64,000 nt of DNA from Chaetoderma sp. LZ-2023a (lineage: Eukaryota; Mollusca; Caudofoveata; Chaetodermatida; Chaetodermatidae). The stretch is from the NCBI GenBank assembly GCA_034401795.1, contig CM067372.1, positions 40,590,429-40,654,428 on the forward strand. Reading direction: 5' to 3'. Shown here in pieces: positions 20,701 to 32,090 of this stretch. A model generated the notes under the pieces. The model was not told the DNA's origin. It was given only the letters and a program-made list of their open reading frames with translations, and ran no database searches. The position numbers were made by a program, and so were the translations under genes. Numbering within the stretch: position 1 is the first letter of the stretch; each line of letters starts with the position of its first letter.

Positions 20701-21335
20701 CAGAATATCCTGTACATATTCAACAACAGAATATTCATTACATATTCAACAAAATATCCCTTACATATTCAACAGAATATTCATTACATATTCAACAGAA
20801 TATCCCTTACTATTCAACAGAATGTCAATTACATAGTCAACAGAATGTCCATTACATATTCAACAGAATATCCCTTACATATTCAACAGAATGTCCATTA
20901 CATATTCAACAGAATGTCCATTACATATTCAACAGAATATCCCTTATATATTCAACAGAATATCCCTTACATATTGAACAGAATATCCCTTACATATTCA
21001 ACAGAATGTCCATTACATATTCAACAGAATGTCCATTACATATTCAACAGAATATCCCTTACATATTCAACAGAATATCCCTTACATATTCAACGGAATA
21101 TCCCTTACATATTCAACAGAATGTCCATTACATATTCAACAGAATATCCCTTACATATTCAACAGAATATCCCTTACATATTCAACAGAATACCCCTTAC
21201 ATATTCAACAGAATGTCCATTACATATTCAACAGAATACCCCATACATATTCAACAGAATGTCCATTACATATTCAACAGAATATCCCTTACATATTCAA
21301 CAGAATATCCCTTACATATTCAACAGAATAGTCCT
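20690..21335. repeat. 23-bp minisatellite derived from a MITE arm, ~28 copies
   Basis: The units alternate 'acatattcaacagaatatcc' + 'ctt' and 'acatattcaacagaatgtcc' + 'att'. The core ATATTCAACAG is the end of the family A hairpin arm. Long frames in two phases across it (20617-21425) are products of a unit lacking stops and are not real genes. Confidence 0.92.
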
Positions 21336-21339
21336 TACC

Positions 21340-23087
21340 TCATGAAGAATTTCTTGATAGTGCTGAGTGAGGACTACAGTGTTAAATCAATATTTAATAT
21401 ATTCTGTGATGCATGTATTTTGTGATGCTCATATTTTGTATATATTGTATATAAGATGTTTAATTGTATAGAATATTTATATGAATATAATTGACAGAAA
21501 TGTGGGAGAACTTGAAATTATTATAACGCTATGCTCGGTGCATGTACTAATGTTTGTTTTTCTTACTTTTTGCCACCACAAACAGCTCAGCATCACAAAC
21601 AATATGCCAGGTGTCACATTTAAGCTTAAGCTTATAATCAGTGTATTAAACATTATTCTATTGCATCAATGCCAACATGTTCTTAGCAGGTAAAGCAAGG
21701 AGGCTAAAGCCTATCATTAACAGGCACCGATGTAGAGCGATTAACTCGCTACTGTTAGTTCACTATTGATCCTTTTGAAAATATATTTAAAAGTAACTTT
21801 TTCTGGTGGTAGCAACGAGTTTTGGTCAAAATGATTTCAAAATACACTGCTGGTTTTCAAGGTCGCAACATGATGCCTACTGAATATTTTGAAATTTGTG
21901 TAACTGAATTTAGACCCTATCTTATTTAGTATTTTACCTTCAGGAATTAGTGAATAATCAGTTTAGCACAAATATAGCTAGGATTATATGACCGGCTCTA
22001 GTGGGTATTATTTATTCGCTCGGCGTATACCAGAGCGCACAGCACCACATGTGTCACTAATTGGTTCCCGCCAGAGTGACATAAATGGTATTTATTTGCT
22101 TTTTTCAAATTATTCCGATTTATTTCTGTTTTTTACTGGTGGCTGTAGTTTGATTATTATTTAAATCTATCATTCAAGAGCATTTGTTAGTTCCCTGGTC
22201 CTTTCCTTTAAACTAGAAAACATTTACAGTGGTAAATGTAAATCTGTGTGCTGGTAAACATAAACAAAAATGTACCATTAGACTTCCATTCGTATCTCGC
22301 AAGATCTCCTGCGATAAGAGATTGAGAAAAGTATCTTGTATGTATTGAGTAGCCATTGGTGTAGTGATTTCCACCAAAATATGGTAGCAGAGAGAATTAA
22401 AACTTAAAAGGACGAGAGCTGCTCTCTTCATACCAAACAATATTATTTCACGTAAAACTAGATAATATAAAGCCTACAGTAGTCCATATGCCAAGTAGTT
22501 AATAGAAAAATAGTCCCTCTGAATTCGTAAAATTCAAATCTGTCGCACACAAAATTAGGTCAAGAATTTGCTCACGTTGCATAGATGCTGATATCACATG
22601 AACAACTGGATGGATCGAGTCGATTTTAATGTCTATCAAGCTAGTGAAGCAGAGGTTAAGATGATACCAAAATCAGCATGATGCACAGCGTTGCCTTTAC
22701 AGTCAGCTATGGAGATAAACTGGGTCCCGATCTGTCTTGTCTCTGAAGTGGAGTGTGTGTAACAGTCTAGTCGTTGTGATGACGTAATAAGATGGTCTGT
22801 CATTACATTAGAGGTGTATTCTCGAAGAAGCCACGCCTCTATTCTTAGATTGTAAGACTTCTAGTAGATCATTGAATACGTCAATGCTCTAGAATCTGAC
22901 CAAGCTTTAAAAGAATCGGAATAAAACTAGGAGAAAACGCAGTTCAAATATTGTTCCTATAGTTATACTATGGGGAGACTGTAGCATGAAAAGCTGATTT
23001 CTCGAAATAAATCAATATAAGACCGAGAAGTTGACCGAATTTGAAATCGATTGGTGCAAAAGACTATTTCGGCAGCCATTTAGATTT
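21340..23087. other. Intergenic, nothing recognised
   Basis: No supported gene. Short frames at 21481-21693 and 22440-22213 have no recognisable domain or splice support. Confidence 0.45.
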
Positions 23088-23820
23088 TTAGCTCACCTGG
23101 CCTGAAAGGCCAAGTGAGCTTATGCCATGGCGGCCGTCCGTGTGTCCGTCCGTCCATCTTTGACATATTTCAACCAAATTTTACTAAATGCATTCTATTG
23201 TGGTAGGTTCTAGAATCTGTTAAGAATTTTGATTTATCAATTTTTTGGGTGAAAATCAGATTTTATGAAAAATCTACCGAAAATGGTCAAAATGCTACTC
23301 CTCCTTAGCTACTTGACATATTTCAACCAAATTTGACTAGATGCATTCTATGGTGGTAAGCTCTAGATCATCTTTTCAGAATTTTGATTTATCAATTTTT
23401 TGGGTGAAAATCTGAGATTTTATGAAAAATCTACCGGAAATAGTAAAAATGCTACTCCTCCTTAGCTGCTTGACATATTTCAACCAAATTTGGCTTGATC
23501 GATTCTATGGTGGTAGGCTCTAGACCTTCTATTCAGAATTTTGATTGATCAATTTTTTGTGTGTAAAAATCTTAGATCTTATAAAAAAAATTACTGAAAA
23601 TTGTCAAAACGCATATCATCCTTAACCGCTTCATGGATTTCCACCAAATTTGTTTGGAATAACTATAATGGTAGGCTCCAGAACTTCCATTCAGAATTTT
23701 GCTTGGTCAATTTCTCCAGTCATCACCTTGTTTAATGTAAAGAAACGTGTCTTTAAATGCAAATGTTTCAAATGCTATTGGTCCAGGTGAGCGTCACAGG
23801 CCCTTGGGCCCCTTGTTTAT
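23088..23820. repeat. 'AGCTCACCTGGCC...GGCCAAGTGAGCT' repeat element
   Basis: It begins 'agctcacctggcctgaaagg' 'ccaagtgagcttatgccatgg' with 'ccgtccgtgtgtccgtccgtcc', followed by three to four ~150-bp units containing 'ttgacatatttcaaccaaat' and 'attctatggtggtaggctct' (near 23160, 23310, 23470, 23635). It ends 'ccaggtgagcgtcacaggccc'. The inverted counterpart ends the array at 46700-46745. Confidence 0.8.
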
Positions 23821-24540
23821 TTCAACTTTTGCAAGCATAGGAGTTCATTTCTGCCAAAAACAAACACCATGGAGCAAAATTGTGTGCTGGACAATAGATC
23901 GCAAAAAACAAAAGACACCCCCCCCCCCCCCTCGAGTATGGGACCCACTGCTGACATTAACATCAAAGCATGCCACTGATTATATGTTCACCTTTTGTGA
24001 AGGGGAATTCGTTTCTGCACAAAACAAAAAAAACAAAACCTGAGTATGAGACCCAGAGGTGACATTGATAATCGGATAATATATCCATTTAACTTTTCTG
24101 ATGAAGGGGTATTCATTTTGGCCAAAAATGAAAACTGGTAATTTTGAAGCTCGAGGGGTGCCCTCCCAAATGGGCATCTTCCCGCCAAATCAATCAACAC
24201 CTTCAGGAACCAAATGGTAACATCCTGACTAAGTATTGTATTGATCTGATCAAAACTCTAGGAGTAGTCACACTTCAAAGATAAATAATGAAAATCCCCG
24301 TACATTTCCTATGGGACATTTTTTTGCCATGGAAAAGTATGTAGTTCTAAAACACTTGGGCAAATCAAACTTCTATTGAATAACAACTTGCTCACCTATG
24401 GGTACTAGAAGTTGACCCAGGTTGCAGTTGGTCGAGTTGAAACTGTAGGATGAGATAGAGGCTAAGGAATGTGACGAAGAATAACAATAAGAATATGAAA
24501 GATCTGGTAAGAAAATAATATTCTGTGTTTGCAGGCAGAT
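23821..24540. other. Intergenic low-complexity and diverged repeat
   Basis: Contains a C tract (23919-23932) and two loosely repeated segments ('gaaggggaattcgtttctgc', 'gaaggggtattcattttggc'). No gene was seen. Confidence 0.5.
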
Positions 24541-25375
24541 TAATTAGTTTCTTATGATGTAAGTCCAAATCAGACCAGCAGTTTCCGAGATATCCATAGA
24601 TCCAGAATTTGATCAGATCCAGATCCAGATACTGGATTTTTATGCGGATCACGGACAAAGTCTGGAAATCCTAGTTTGCAGAAAGTTCCTTTGCATTGTT
24701 AGTTTGAGCAAAATTGGATCAGTTTTTGTCTCGCCTGAGCAAAACTTCTCAGCTTATATTTTATTATCAATTAATCCTATTGCAACTAAACTTATCTATG
24801 AGGTTGCCTATACTGTTAGGAAGCGGCATGATGATACTGAGGTCACAAGGTCAAGGTCACTGTGATCTTGGTGCAAAACTCATCAATGTTAAGTTTTTGT
24901 GTTTAGCAAAACTTCTTGGCTTATCTTTCAGGATTGGTTAATCCTATTGGAACTAAACTTGGATACATTGTTAGAAAGCAGAATGCTGACACAGAAGTCA
25001 CAACGTCGAATGTCAAGAGTGGTATTGTTCAATGTTAAGTTTTTAGGCTTAGTAAATCTTATCATGATATATTTCGGGATTGCTTAACCCTAATGGAACA
25101 TAACTTGGGTACATGGTTGCTTATGCCAAGCGGATACATGATGGTAACATGGAGGTCACCAGGTCAAAGGTTAAGGCCATTCTAATATTGCTATTTGACC
25201 TCTGCTTTTTCAACCGTAAGGTTTTCCATTTAACAAATCATTTATATTTGAGGATTGGTTAATCTTATTGGAAGTAAACTTGAATACATGGTTACCTGTA
25301 ATGTTAGGAAGCATCATGATAACACAGAGGTCACAAGGTCAAAAGTCAATGCCACTGACAAACAGGAGACAGGTG
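24541..25375. repeat. Diverged tandem repeat rich in AGGTCA half-sites
   Basis: 24560-24730 matches 62050-62240 ('caaatcagaccag(c/t)agtttcc', 'atacggatcacggacaa'). From 24725 four units of ~180 bp repeat 'aattaatcctattg.aactaaac', 'tgttaggaagc..catgatgat' and '(g)aggtcacaaggtcaaggtca'. No ORF is supported. Confidence 0.7.
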
Positions 25376-25404
25376 AGACATTTAATTCCGCGGAATTCTT
25401 GTTT

Positions 25405-25442
25405 TAGATACAGCTGCACACGCACGCATGCACGCACACACT
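25405..25442. repeat. (CACG/CACA)n simple repeat
   Basis: Imperfect CACACGCACGCATGCACGCA run. Confidence 0.8.
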
Positions 25443-25704
25443 TCCCTTTACGGAAGGTTGTAATCACGATTTATTTGAATCGCCATTACCTGATTTCATA
25501 AATATTGCTATCACCTTGATGGTGATCTCAGTGGCTTAGATCCTGGTCTGGTCCAGTACACGGTGGTGGTGACATAGCTGGACCTTTAACCTTAAATTGC
25601 ATTCCTTCACATCACACCTAATTTCTCTATAATATACTCATAATGTGCAGGCATGTTGAGATCTCAATTTCAGAACACTAATTTCAGAAGCCGTAGGGCG
25701 GGAT

Positions 25705-25721
25705 GGGGGGGGGGGGGGGGG
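25705..25721. repeat. Poly-G tract
   Basis: 17 consecutive G residues. Confidence 0.9.
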
Positions 25722-25862
25722 CATTAATGACACCATAGAGCTCACTATGAGTCTGCTGACTTAGATTTACCTAGAACTATTAATCCTTTGAACCCCGAGG
25801 TTCCTTCAGCGGTGACCATGACCAACCTGAATTCAAAGCAAAAGCTTACCAAACAATTAGTT

Positions 25863-26012
25863 TTAACCCTTACCATTTTTAATTTTTAATTAAATTACCA
25901 GCTAGATGAACTTGTCGTTTTTTTCACCAAAATTGTTTTAAAATGTACCCCGTTTTCTTTGTTATTGACACATTAAAAGATAGAATATTGACATCAGAGT
26001 AGTAAGGGTTAA
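25863..26012. mobile_element. Family C foldback MITE, short form with TTAA ends
   Basis: TTAACCCTTACCATTTTTAAT at the left and CATCAGAGTAGTAAGGGTTAA at the right. The central hairpin is partly deleted, leaving 'caccaaaattgttttaaaatgtac'. Confidence 0.78.
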
Positions 26013-26123
26013 GCATGTCCCATTATTTATGTAGCATGTTTGTGTACAGCAATGTGTCTCAAATGCCGTGCTCGTTTAGTTAGTACACCATGATATTTGG
26101 AGGGAGGAATTATAGAGGGATCA

Positions 26124-28277
26124 GGGGCCATGTTCCCGAAAGTGTCGGATGGTATAACGATGCCGCTAAGGTGTCGGTGAGTAAATTTGGGTGAGCTCGA
26201 AATGTCGTTAAATTATTTTTTTGCCAACGAACTCGTACCCTGACGTTAAGCGGTCATTCTCTGGTGTTCGTCGTTATCTTGCTTTTCAGGCACTCGCATA
26301 CTTGACTTTCAGCATTCATTTGAATGATTTAATTGCTCGGTTTTCAAATGTATTCATACATTTCGTATCCAGCATTAGTATATTGGCAAATTCATCCGAC
26401 AAATAAGTAGAATAAATCTGTCTTCATGTCAAACAGCCTCCTCTGGATCTCCTAGGAATAGAGCCATCCTATACCCACTCAAAAATTGACGGGGTATTGT
26501 GTGGATGTGGGTGGTTGCGTGGGTGGGTGTATTATCATTAGAGCGTGTTTCCTGATGATAATTCAACTAAGATTTGCTGGATTGGTTGGAAACTTCACAG
26601 GCTCATTAAACTCGGTCCACAAAAGAAACATATCGAAATCAACGATAATCCTATATATCCAATATGGATGTCAGCCACCACTGTCCATCATGAAAATTCG
26701 GCTTCCCACTAATAACTTCGCTACCAACTTGTCGGATTGCTTTGGAACTTCACTGATTCATTAGACTAGGAACGATCCCAAAAAAACTTCTTTGGTTCTT
26801 TGAACTTCGAGAGACAGGCAGGCAAAGCCAAATACACCACATCTCCCTACCGTCGAGGATAAATAAATAGCAAGCCAATTGCAAATACATTTATTTCATC
26901 AGCTGTAAAAACTAATCCATCATCAGTCAATTTAATTTACATCGCCTCCACAAAGAGGGGGTGGGGTGAATTTCATAGGGTGGTTGGACTAGGGCTGGAG
27001 AAGAAACCTATTGAAATTGATGATCATCCGAAATCCAAGATGGCCACCATCGGTCATCTTGAAAATTGGTTTCCGGATAATAACTCTGTGACTGCTTATC
27101 GGATTGCGTTGAAACTACATATCGTTGGTGGATTAGGTCTAAGGAAGAAACCTATCGAATTGACAATGATCCGAAATCCAAGATGGCCGCCATCCACTGA
27201 CGGCCATCTTGAAAATTGGTTTCCGGATGATAACTCCTGTTACCGTTTATTGGATCGCTTTGAAACTTCATAAGGTGATTGGACTAGCTCAGGGGAAGAA
27301 ACCTACCAAAATTGACGATGATCCGAAATCCAAGATGGCCGCCAACCAAGTGGCCATCTTGAAAAATGGTTTCTGGATGGTAACTCTGTTACCATTTATC
27401 GGATCACTTTGAAATGTCATAGGGTGGTTAGACTAGGCCTGGGGAAGAAAGCTATTGAAATTGACGCTGATCCGAAATCAATGGTGGCCGGCCATCATGA
27501 AAATTGGTTTCCGAATGATACCTCCCGTTACTAGTTATCGAATTGATTGGAAACTTCATAGGATGACTGAACTAGTTCTGAGGAATAAACTTATTGAAAT
27601 GATGATGATCCTAAATCTATTACGGCCACCAGTGGCCATCTTGAAAACAGGTTTGAACGATAACTCCATTTCCGTTTTGCGGATCACTTTGAAACTTCAT
27701 AGGGTGACTAGACTACATCTGACGAGGAAACCTATTGAAATAGATGATCTAAAATCCCATATGGCCGACAGCCACCGGCGAGCATCTTGAATATTGGTTT
27801 TCGGACATTAACTCCATGACTGTTTAGCAGATCACTTACTTCAGAGGATGACAGGTTTGGGTCTGTGGAAGAAATCGCTATTTTCTCATAGCTTTCATTC
27901 ATTGGTTTGTCATCAGAGCACAGTATTATGCACTGTTTGGAGAGCTCGTGTTACAATGGGTAGTTTAACTCTAGATGCATATGCATCATTAGCACGACCC
28001 GCACACACCTCTGATTGTCCCATTACCAACTACCGATAAATACACGCATGACATATAAATTGCATTGTTCAATAGCAGAGAAATGTGCACACTATTTGCC
28101 GATGTCATATCTAACAATAGCGGAATTCCCTTCACAATGACATTGATTCTGACACCTTAGCGAACACAAACTGACAGCTTTGGCTAACTGTCGTAGACAT
28201 TGTCGGTAAGGTGTCGTAGAACATGCTTAACGATGTCGCTACGAGGCTAGATAACGATACTTTCGGGAACATACCCC
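26124..28277. mobile_element. 2.15-kb inverted-repeat element containing a tandem array
   Basis: The left end GGGGCCATGTTCCCGAAAGT and the right end (inverted) GGGGTATGTTCCCGAAAGTA share a ~22-bp terminal repeat. TAACGATGYCGCTA-like motifs and 'aaggtgtcg' are found near both ends. A target-site duplication is not clear. No transposase is recognised. The interior is mostly the ~150-bp array of 26560-27850. Confidence 0.6.
26560..27850. repeat. ~150-bp diverged tandem repeat, 8-9 units
   Basis: The repeating phrases are 'gaaacttcatagggtg.ttgg', 'aagaaacctattgaaattga', 'gatgatccgaaatccaagat' and 'ggccatcttgaaaattggtt'. Short frames through it are by-products. It shares the AAGATGGCC word with the 0.6 kb macro-repeat but not its other phrases. 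Confidence 0.8.
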
Positions 28278-28324
28278 ATGATCTGTAACTCTGTCAGGAA
28301 AATCAAAAGGTTTGTCAGGAGCAT

Positions 28325-28932
28325 GTACAAATTGTATGCCTTTGATGAATTTCCAGTTTAATAAATATTCTGTTGAGTATGTTGAAAGTAGTTAGTTAGG
28401 AAGCCCTATAGTAATCAGCGTGTCTGTCCATCCAAAATATATCGTAAACAGCGTATGATACAGAACCGCTTCAGATATTTTAATGAAACTTGGAGTATGC
28501 CTCAGTTATGTTATGCAGATGTGCCTTTTGAAGAATTCACCTTTATAACTTCAAGATTTTTAGTGAAAATAAGCCTTTTTAATGCAAAAGCGTACATTTT
28601 TGTCCATTATATATGTATCAATAATATGAAGGCTTTGAATAAAATTGCTACCTACTACATAGAGATGGGTATTTACAGTGATTGCGGGGCCCTCTTGAGT
28701 CAAACGTTTTTTAGTTTGATTGGGAGCTGTTGCAGCAACAGAACCCTAGTCATATAGTTTCAAAATATTCAATTGCTTATCTATACAATTATCTTGAAAT
28801 TTAGATAATGTGAATTCAGGTTTCAAATTTATGCCAACACACGTAAAGTGTGCAGAGCTTAGCTATAAATGGGTGTGGCATAGCTAGCCATGGGTCTCTC
28901 CATTCTGGCCTTTGGGTTGAAAGGGTTACAGC
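28325..28932. repeat. Family A element with internal insertion
   Basis: Left arm 'tttaataaatattctgttga' at 28360, right arm 'agtttcaaaatattcaattg' at 28757, then 'cagagcttagctataaatgggtgtggcatagct' and 'tgaaagggtta'. About 330 bp of unrecognised sequence separates the arms. Confidence 0.6.
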
Positions 28933-29353
28933 GGTAAATCCATGGTAAAATATTCAATAATAATCCTAATCAATACCAGCCATTACCCATCACATGTCAG
29001 TACAAATTCTCTGATTATTGAATAGGATATTAAATATGGCAACTATATGCAATCTGGTGCGTCTATTAATTGTAAGTTAGCCACAATCAATCCCCATCAC
29101 GAAAAATGGGAACTATAAGGAAAAGAAAAGGAAACTGTTTTCTGTGCAATCAATATTCAATATTCTTTTATTTGCCAAAATATGTACAATGTATTATTGA
29201 ATATGAATGTCTGAATACAATTTCTGCCTTATCAATGAGTATATCTGAATGTTGTTACATGATAGATTAGAGAAATGTGTACAGATATATCAAGCAGCTG
29301 TAAATGTACAGGTCAAGAAAGATTGCTTTGTATACTTAGCACTATGTGATCTT
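28933..29353. other. Intergenic, nothing recognised
   Basis: AT-rich; no gene or repeat recognised. Confidence 0.45.
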
Positions 29354-29525
29354 TTAACCCTTAACACTGATGTCAAATTTTTAAATTTTCAAATTAAATT
29401 ATAGGATTATGTGGTGTTAATTATTCAACAAATTTGGTGGACTATGTTGCTGTCGACACCAAAATTGTTGAAAAATCTAAATCTGATAATACGATCAAAT
29501 ATTGACACCAGTGTGTTAAGGGTTA
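29354..29525. mobile_element. Family C foldback MITE
   Basis: TTAACCCTTAACACTGATGTC at the left and 'caccagtgtgttaagggtta' at the right, with centre 'caaatttggtggactatgtt'. Confidence 0.78.
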
Positions 29526-29574
29526 GGCAAGTGTCCCATCTGTAGCGCAGTGCACTGTAGTAATCATTGGAATT

Positions 29575-29592
29575 GGGGGGGGGGGGGGGGGG
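29575..29592. repeat. Poly-G tract
   Basis: 18 consecutive G residues. Confidence 0.9.
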
Positions 29593-30295
29593 TGAGTCAC
29601 ATTCATCATTAATTTACTACGGTTCTAATTTTTGCTACATGTACCAGTGGGATTTAGATATCTAGTTTGGGGCAGGCCTCGCAGAATTTTGAAAAATCGG
29701 GTTGCCCTTTGGGCAGGGCAGTTGCTGGCATGAACTTGATTGCCCGAACAGTGTTTTAGCTTTTCCTTCATTTCATGAATGTAAAATAACAACAACATCA
29801 TTATCATACATTAATAAATACTATGTAATGGAATAACAGCTTTTTGTAACCATTTCCATTACAAATAGCTGTGGCAAAAACTATTCCTAACAGTAGTTTT
29901 GAAATATATGCAGTGCTAGGGTATAGAAATTTTTAGAATGTCAGAAAATTTAGCAAATCCCGTAGCGAATTAGCAATTGTTCATACCTCTAGGGACAAAT
30001 TATTGTAAGGAAGTCAATTACTAATCAGACATATGCGGTGATCGCTATTTTAAACTGTAGGTTGAGTTTAGGCAGGTACTCAAGGCTACTATCCTCCTAT
30101 TGACATGTTTTGACGAGAACACCTACTTGAGTATGAACCCTGGTGTTTTGGCCTTAGTCAAGCAACCAGAGGGTGACAGCCTAAACTCATCCTGAATTTC
30201 CACCAAAAAAGATTGCTATTTATATGGTGAGTTTAGGCAAGTACTCGAGTCAAGTTTTGTCCTGCGACGTCAGGCTAGCTATTTTGCCAGCCCTG
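29593..30295. other. Intergenic; weak direct repeat
   Basis: 'gagtttaggcaggtactcaa' (30064) recurs as 'gagtttaggcaagtactcga' (30230). No gene was seen. Confidence 0.4.
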
Positions 30296-30297
30296 TT

Positions 30298-30386
30298 TTG
30301 TGGCACATGGAAAATTCTATTTTATGGCAACAGTGAAAATGATCATTTGATTAACAAAATGATAGGTTCTTCCATGTGCCACTAAT
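30298..30386. repeat. Isolated inverted repeat
   Basis: The arms GTGGCACATGGAA and TTCCATGTGCCAC are perfect complements ~60 bp apart. It is unrelated to the A, B and C families. Confidence 0.6.
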
Positions 30387-30641
30387 CAGGGCATGCAAAA
30401 TGAGAACCAAAGTTATAGCAAAAAGGGAGTTTGAGAATATTTGCATTGACTTGGTCTAAGGAAGAATTATTGCTCTTGAGATAAAAGGCACTACTAGACC
30501 CAAGCCGACACAACAATGACGGCTGTATGTTGATGAGATCTATGATAGTATCATCTAACATACCGCCTCTATTCCACTGGCCTGTTAGGAGTTATTATAT
30601 ATACATTTCACAAATGAGATACTTATACCCAGATTCTCAAT

Positions 30642-31130
30642 GGACCTTTTCAGTTTATCCATCCATCATATGACATCATAATCATCTATGTGACATATAG
30701 GATGACATCATAATCAATTACAGCATAAATGACTTAATTTAGTCCGTCTTAAACACTTAATAGACCGACATGTTGTATGAATTGTATGTCGTTACTATTT
30801 AATAAACATTCTGTCAAATATTTTGAAACTAATTTGACTGGACGCTGTTGCTGCCATATGCAGAGACCGACATGTTGTATGAATTGTATGTCGTTACTAT
30901 TTAATAAACATTCTGTCAAATATTTTGAAACTAATTTGACTGGACGCTGTTGCTGCCATATGCAGCAACAGCACCCAGTCAAATTAGTTTCAAAATATTC
31001 AACAGGTTACCTGTAGTTTTCTGGAAATTGATAGTCACTGAGTTCAGGGAGCGATCGATTCCAATATGAGCAAGGTGTGGGTGGAGCTTAGCTAGAGATG
31101 GGCGGGGCATAGCTAAAACTGGAAAGGTCC
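30642..31130. mobile_element. Family A MITE with internal 102-bp duplication
   Basis: The terminal inverted repeat is GGACCTTTTCAGTTTATCC / CTAAAACTGGAAAGGTCC. The segment 30762-30863 is repeated perfectly at 30864-30965. It covers the left arm and loop, so the element has two left arms and one right arm. Confidence 0.88.
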
Positions 31131-31139
31131 ATTCCAAGG

Positions 31140-31205
31140 TAACTGGAATCCATAGGCATCAACAGCTTCCAGTCAAACTACCTTCAAAATATTCAAAAGA
31201 ACAGT
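31140..31205. repeat. Family A right-arm fragment
   Basis: 'aggcatcaacagcttccagt' and 'ttcaaaatattcaaaag'. Confidence 0.5.
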
Positions 31206-31287
31206 TGTTGCATTGCAAATGATTTTTTGTAGTTGGTATTTCTGTTTTAATTGGTTAAATCTATTGAATAGTATGAAGATGATTGTT

Positions 31288-31395
31288 GGCAAGTTTCATA
31301 GGAAGCACAAGTGGCTTGTGTTTATCTGTGTGAAGCAGTTTCATAGGAAGCACAAGTGGCTTGTGTTTATCTGTGTGAAGCAGTTTCATGGCAAG
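31288..31395. repeat. 45-bp tandem duplication (~2.4 copies)
   Basis: The unit starts 'gtttcataggaagcacaagt' and ends 'ctgtgtgaagca'. It lies ~80 bp beyond a family A fragment. Frames on both strands across it are spurious. Confidence 0.9.
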
Positions 31396-31399
31396 CAGA

Positions 31400-32003
31400 A
31401 GCACAATGTTGAAGTTACTTCTTGCATCATGTTCATTGTTTTCAGAATTAGCATTTAATATCAAGTTTATCACACTAGTTTGATTAAGATCTCATTTTGG
31501 AACAAGTTTTAGCTCCAAACATCCCAAATGTGATCTTACTAAACAAGTGTAACAAATTTGATATGAAATAGCAATGAGTTGAAGCCACTTTATCATATAA
31601 GGTATTAGTTAAAATTTCACATTCCAGACTGTAACACGATATAGTGCTAAGATTTTAACACAAGAAAGGGTGTCTGTACACTAGGGTTTTACAACTCTGG
31701 TGATGATCTGCAAAAACTGTACAATGTGACAAAAAAGGGAGTGTGACGGTCTGCAACCTTTGATTCCTCTTATTTATAATTATTTCATAATGACAGAAAT
31801 TTTGCGGTTTCACCTTTCATATTTTGCTTTGTATTTTGGTGATAGGTCATGCGTGGGCGTGTAGTAATCGCCTTGCCTACAATATACATCACTATCACAT
31901 ATGGTACTTTTTAATATCTCAGCAACAACATATCAGATACACATTCTGATAGTATATTTTACATCAGTATGATAAGTTAATTACACAACCTAAATATAAT
32001 ATT
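31400..32003. other. Intergenic, nothing recognised
   Basis: No supported gene or repeat. Confidence 0.4.
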
Positions 32004-32090
32004 GCCAAATTCGTTGAAAAATTAACACCAGTTCATCATTTAAATTAATTTGAAATTTTAAAATTTTGACACCAGAATGGTAAAGGTTAA
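32004..32090. repeat. Family C right half
   Basis: 'ttgccaaattcgttgaaaaa', 'ttaacaccagttcatc' and 'caccagaatggtaaaggttaa' match the right arm of family C. Confidence 0.65.

Noticed and set aside
20617-21425. 242- and 262-codon overlapping frames
   Set aside because: Two phases of a 23-bp minisatellite; both are open simply because the unit has few stops.
23747-24200. Short frames on both strands
   Set aside because: Fall in repeat borders and a poly-C tract; no support.
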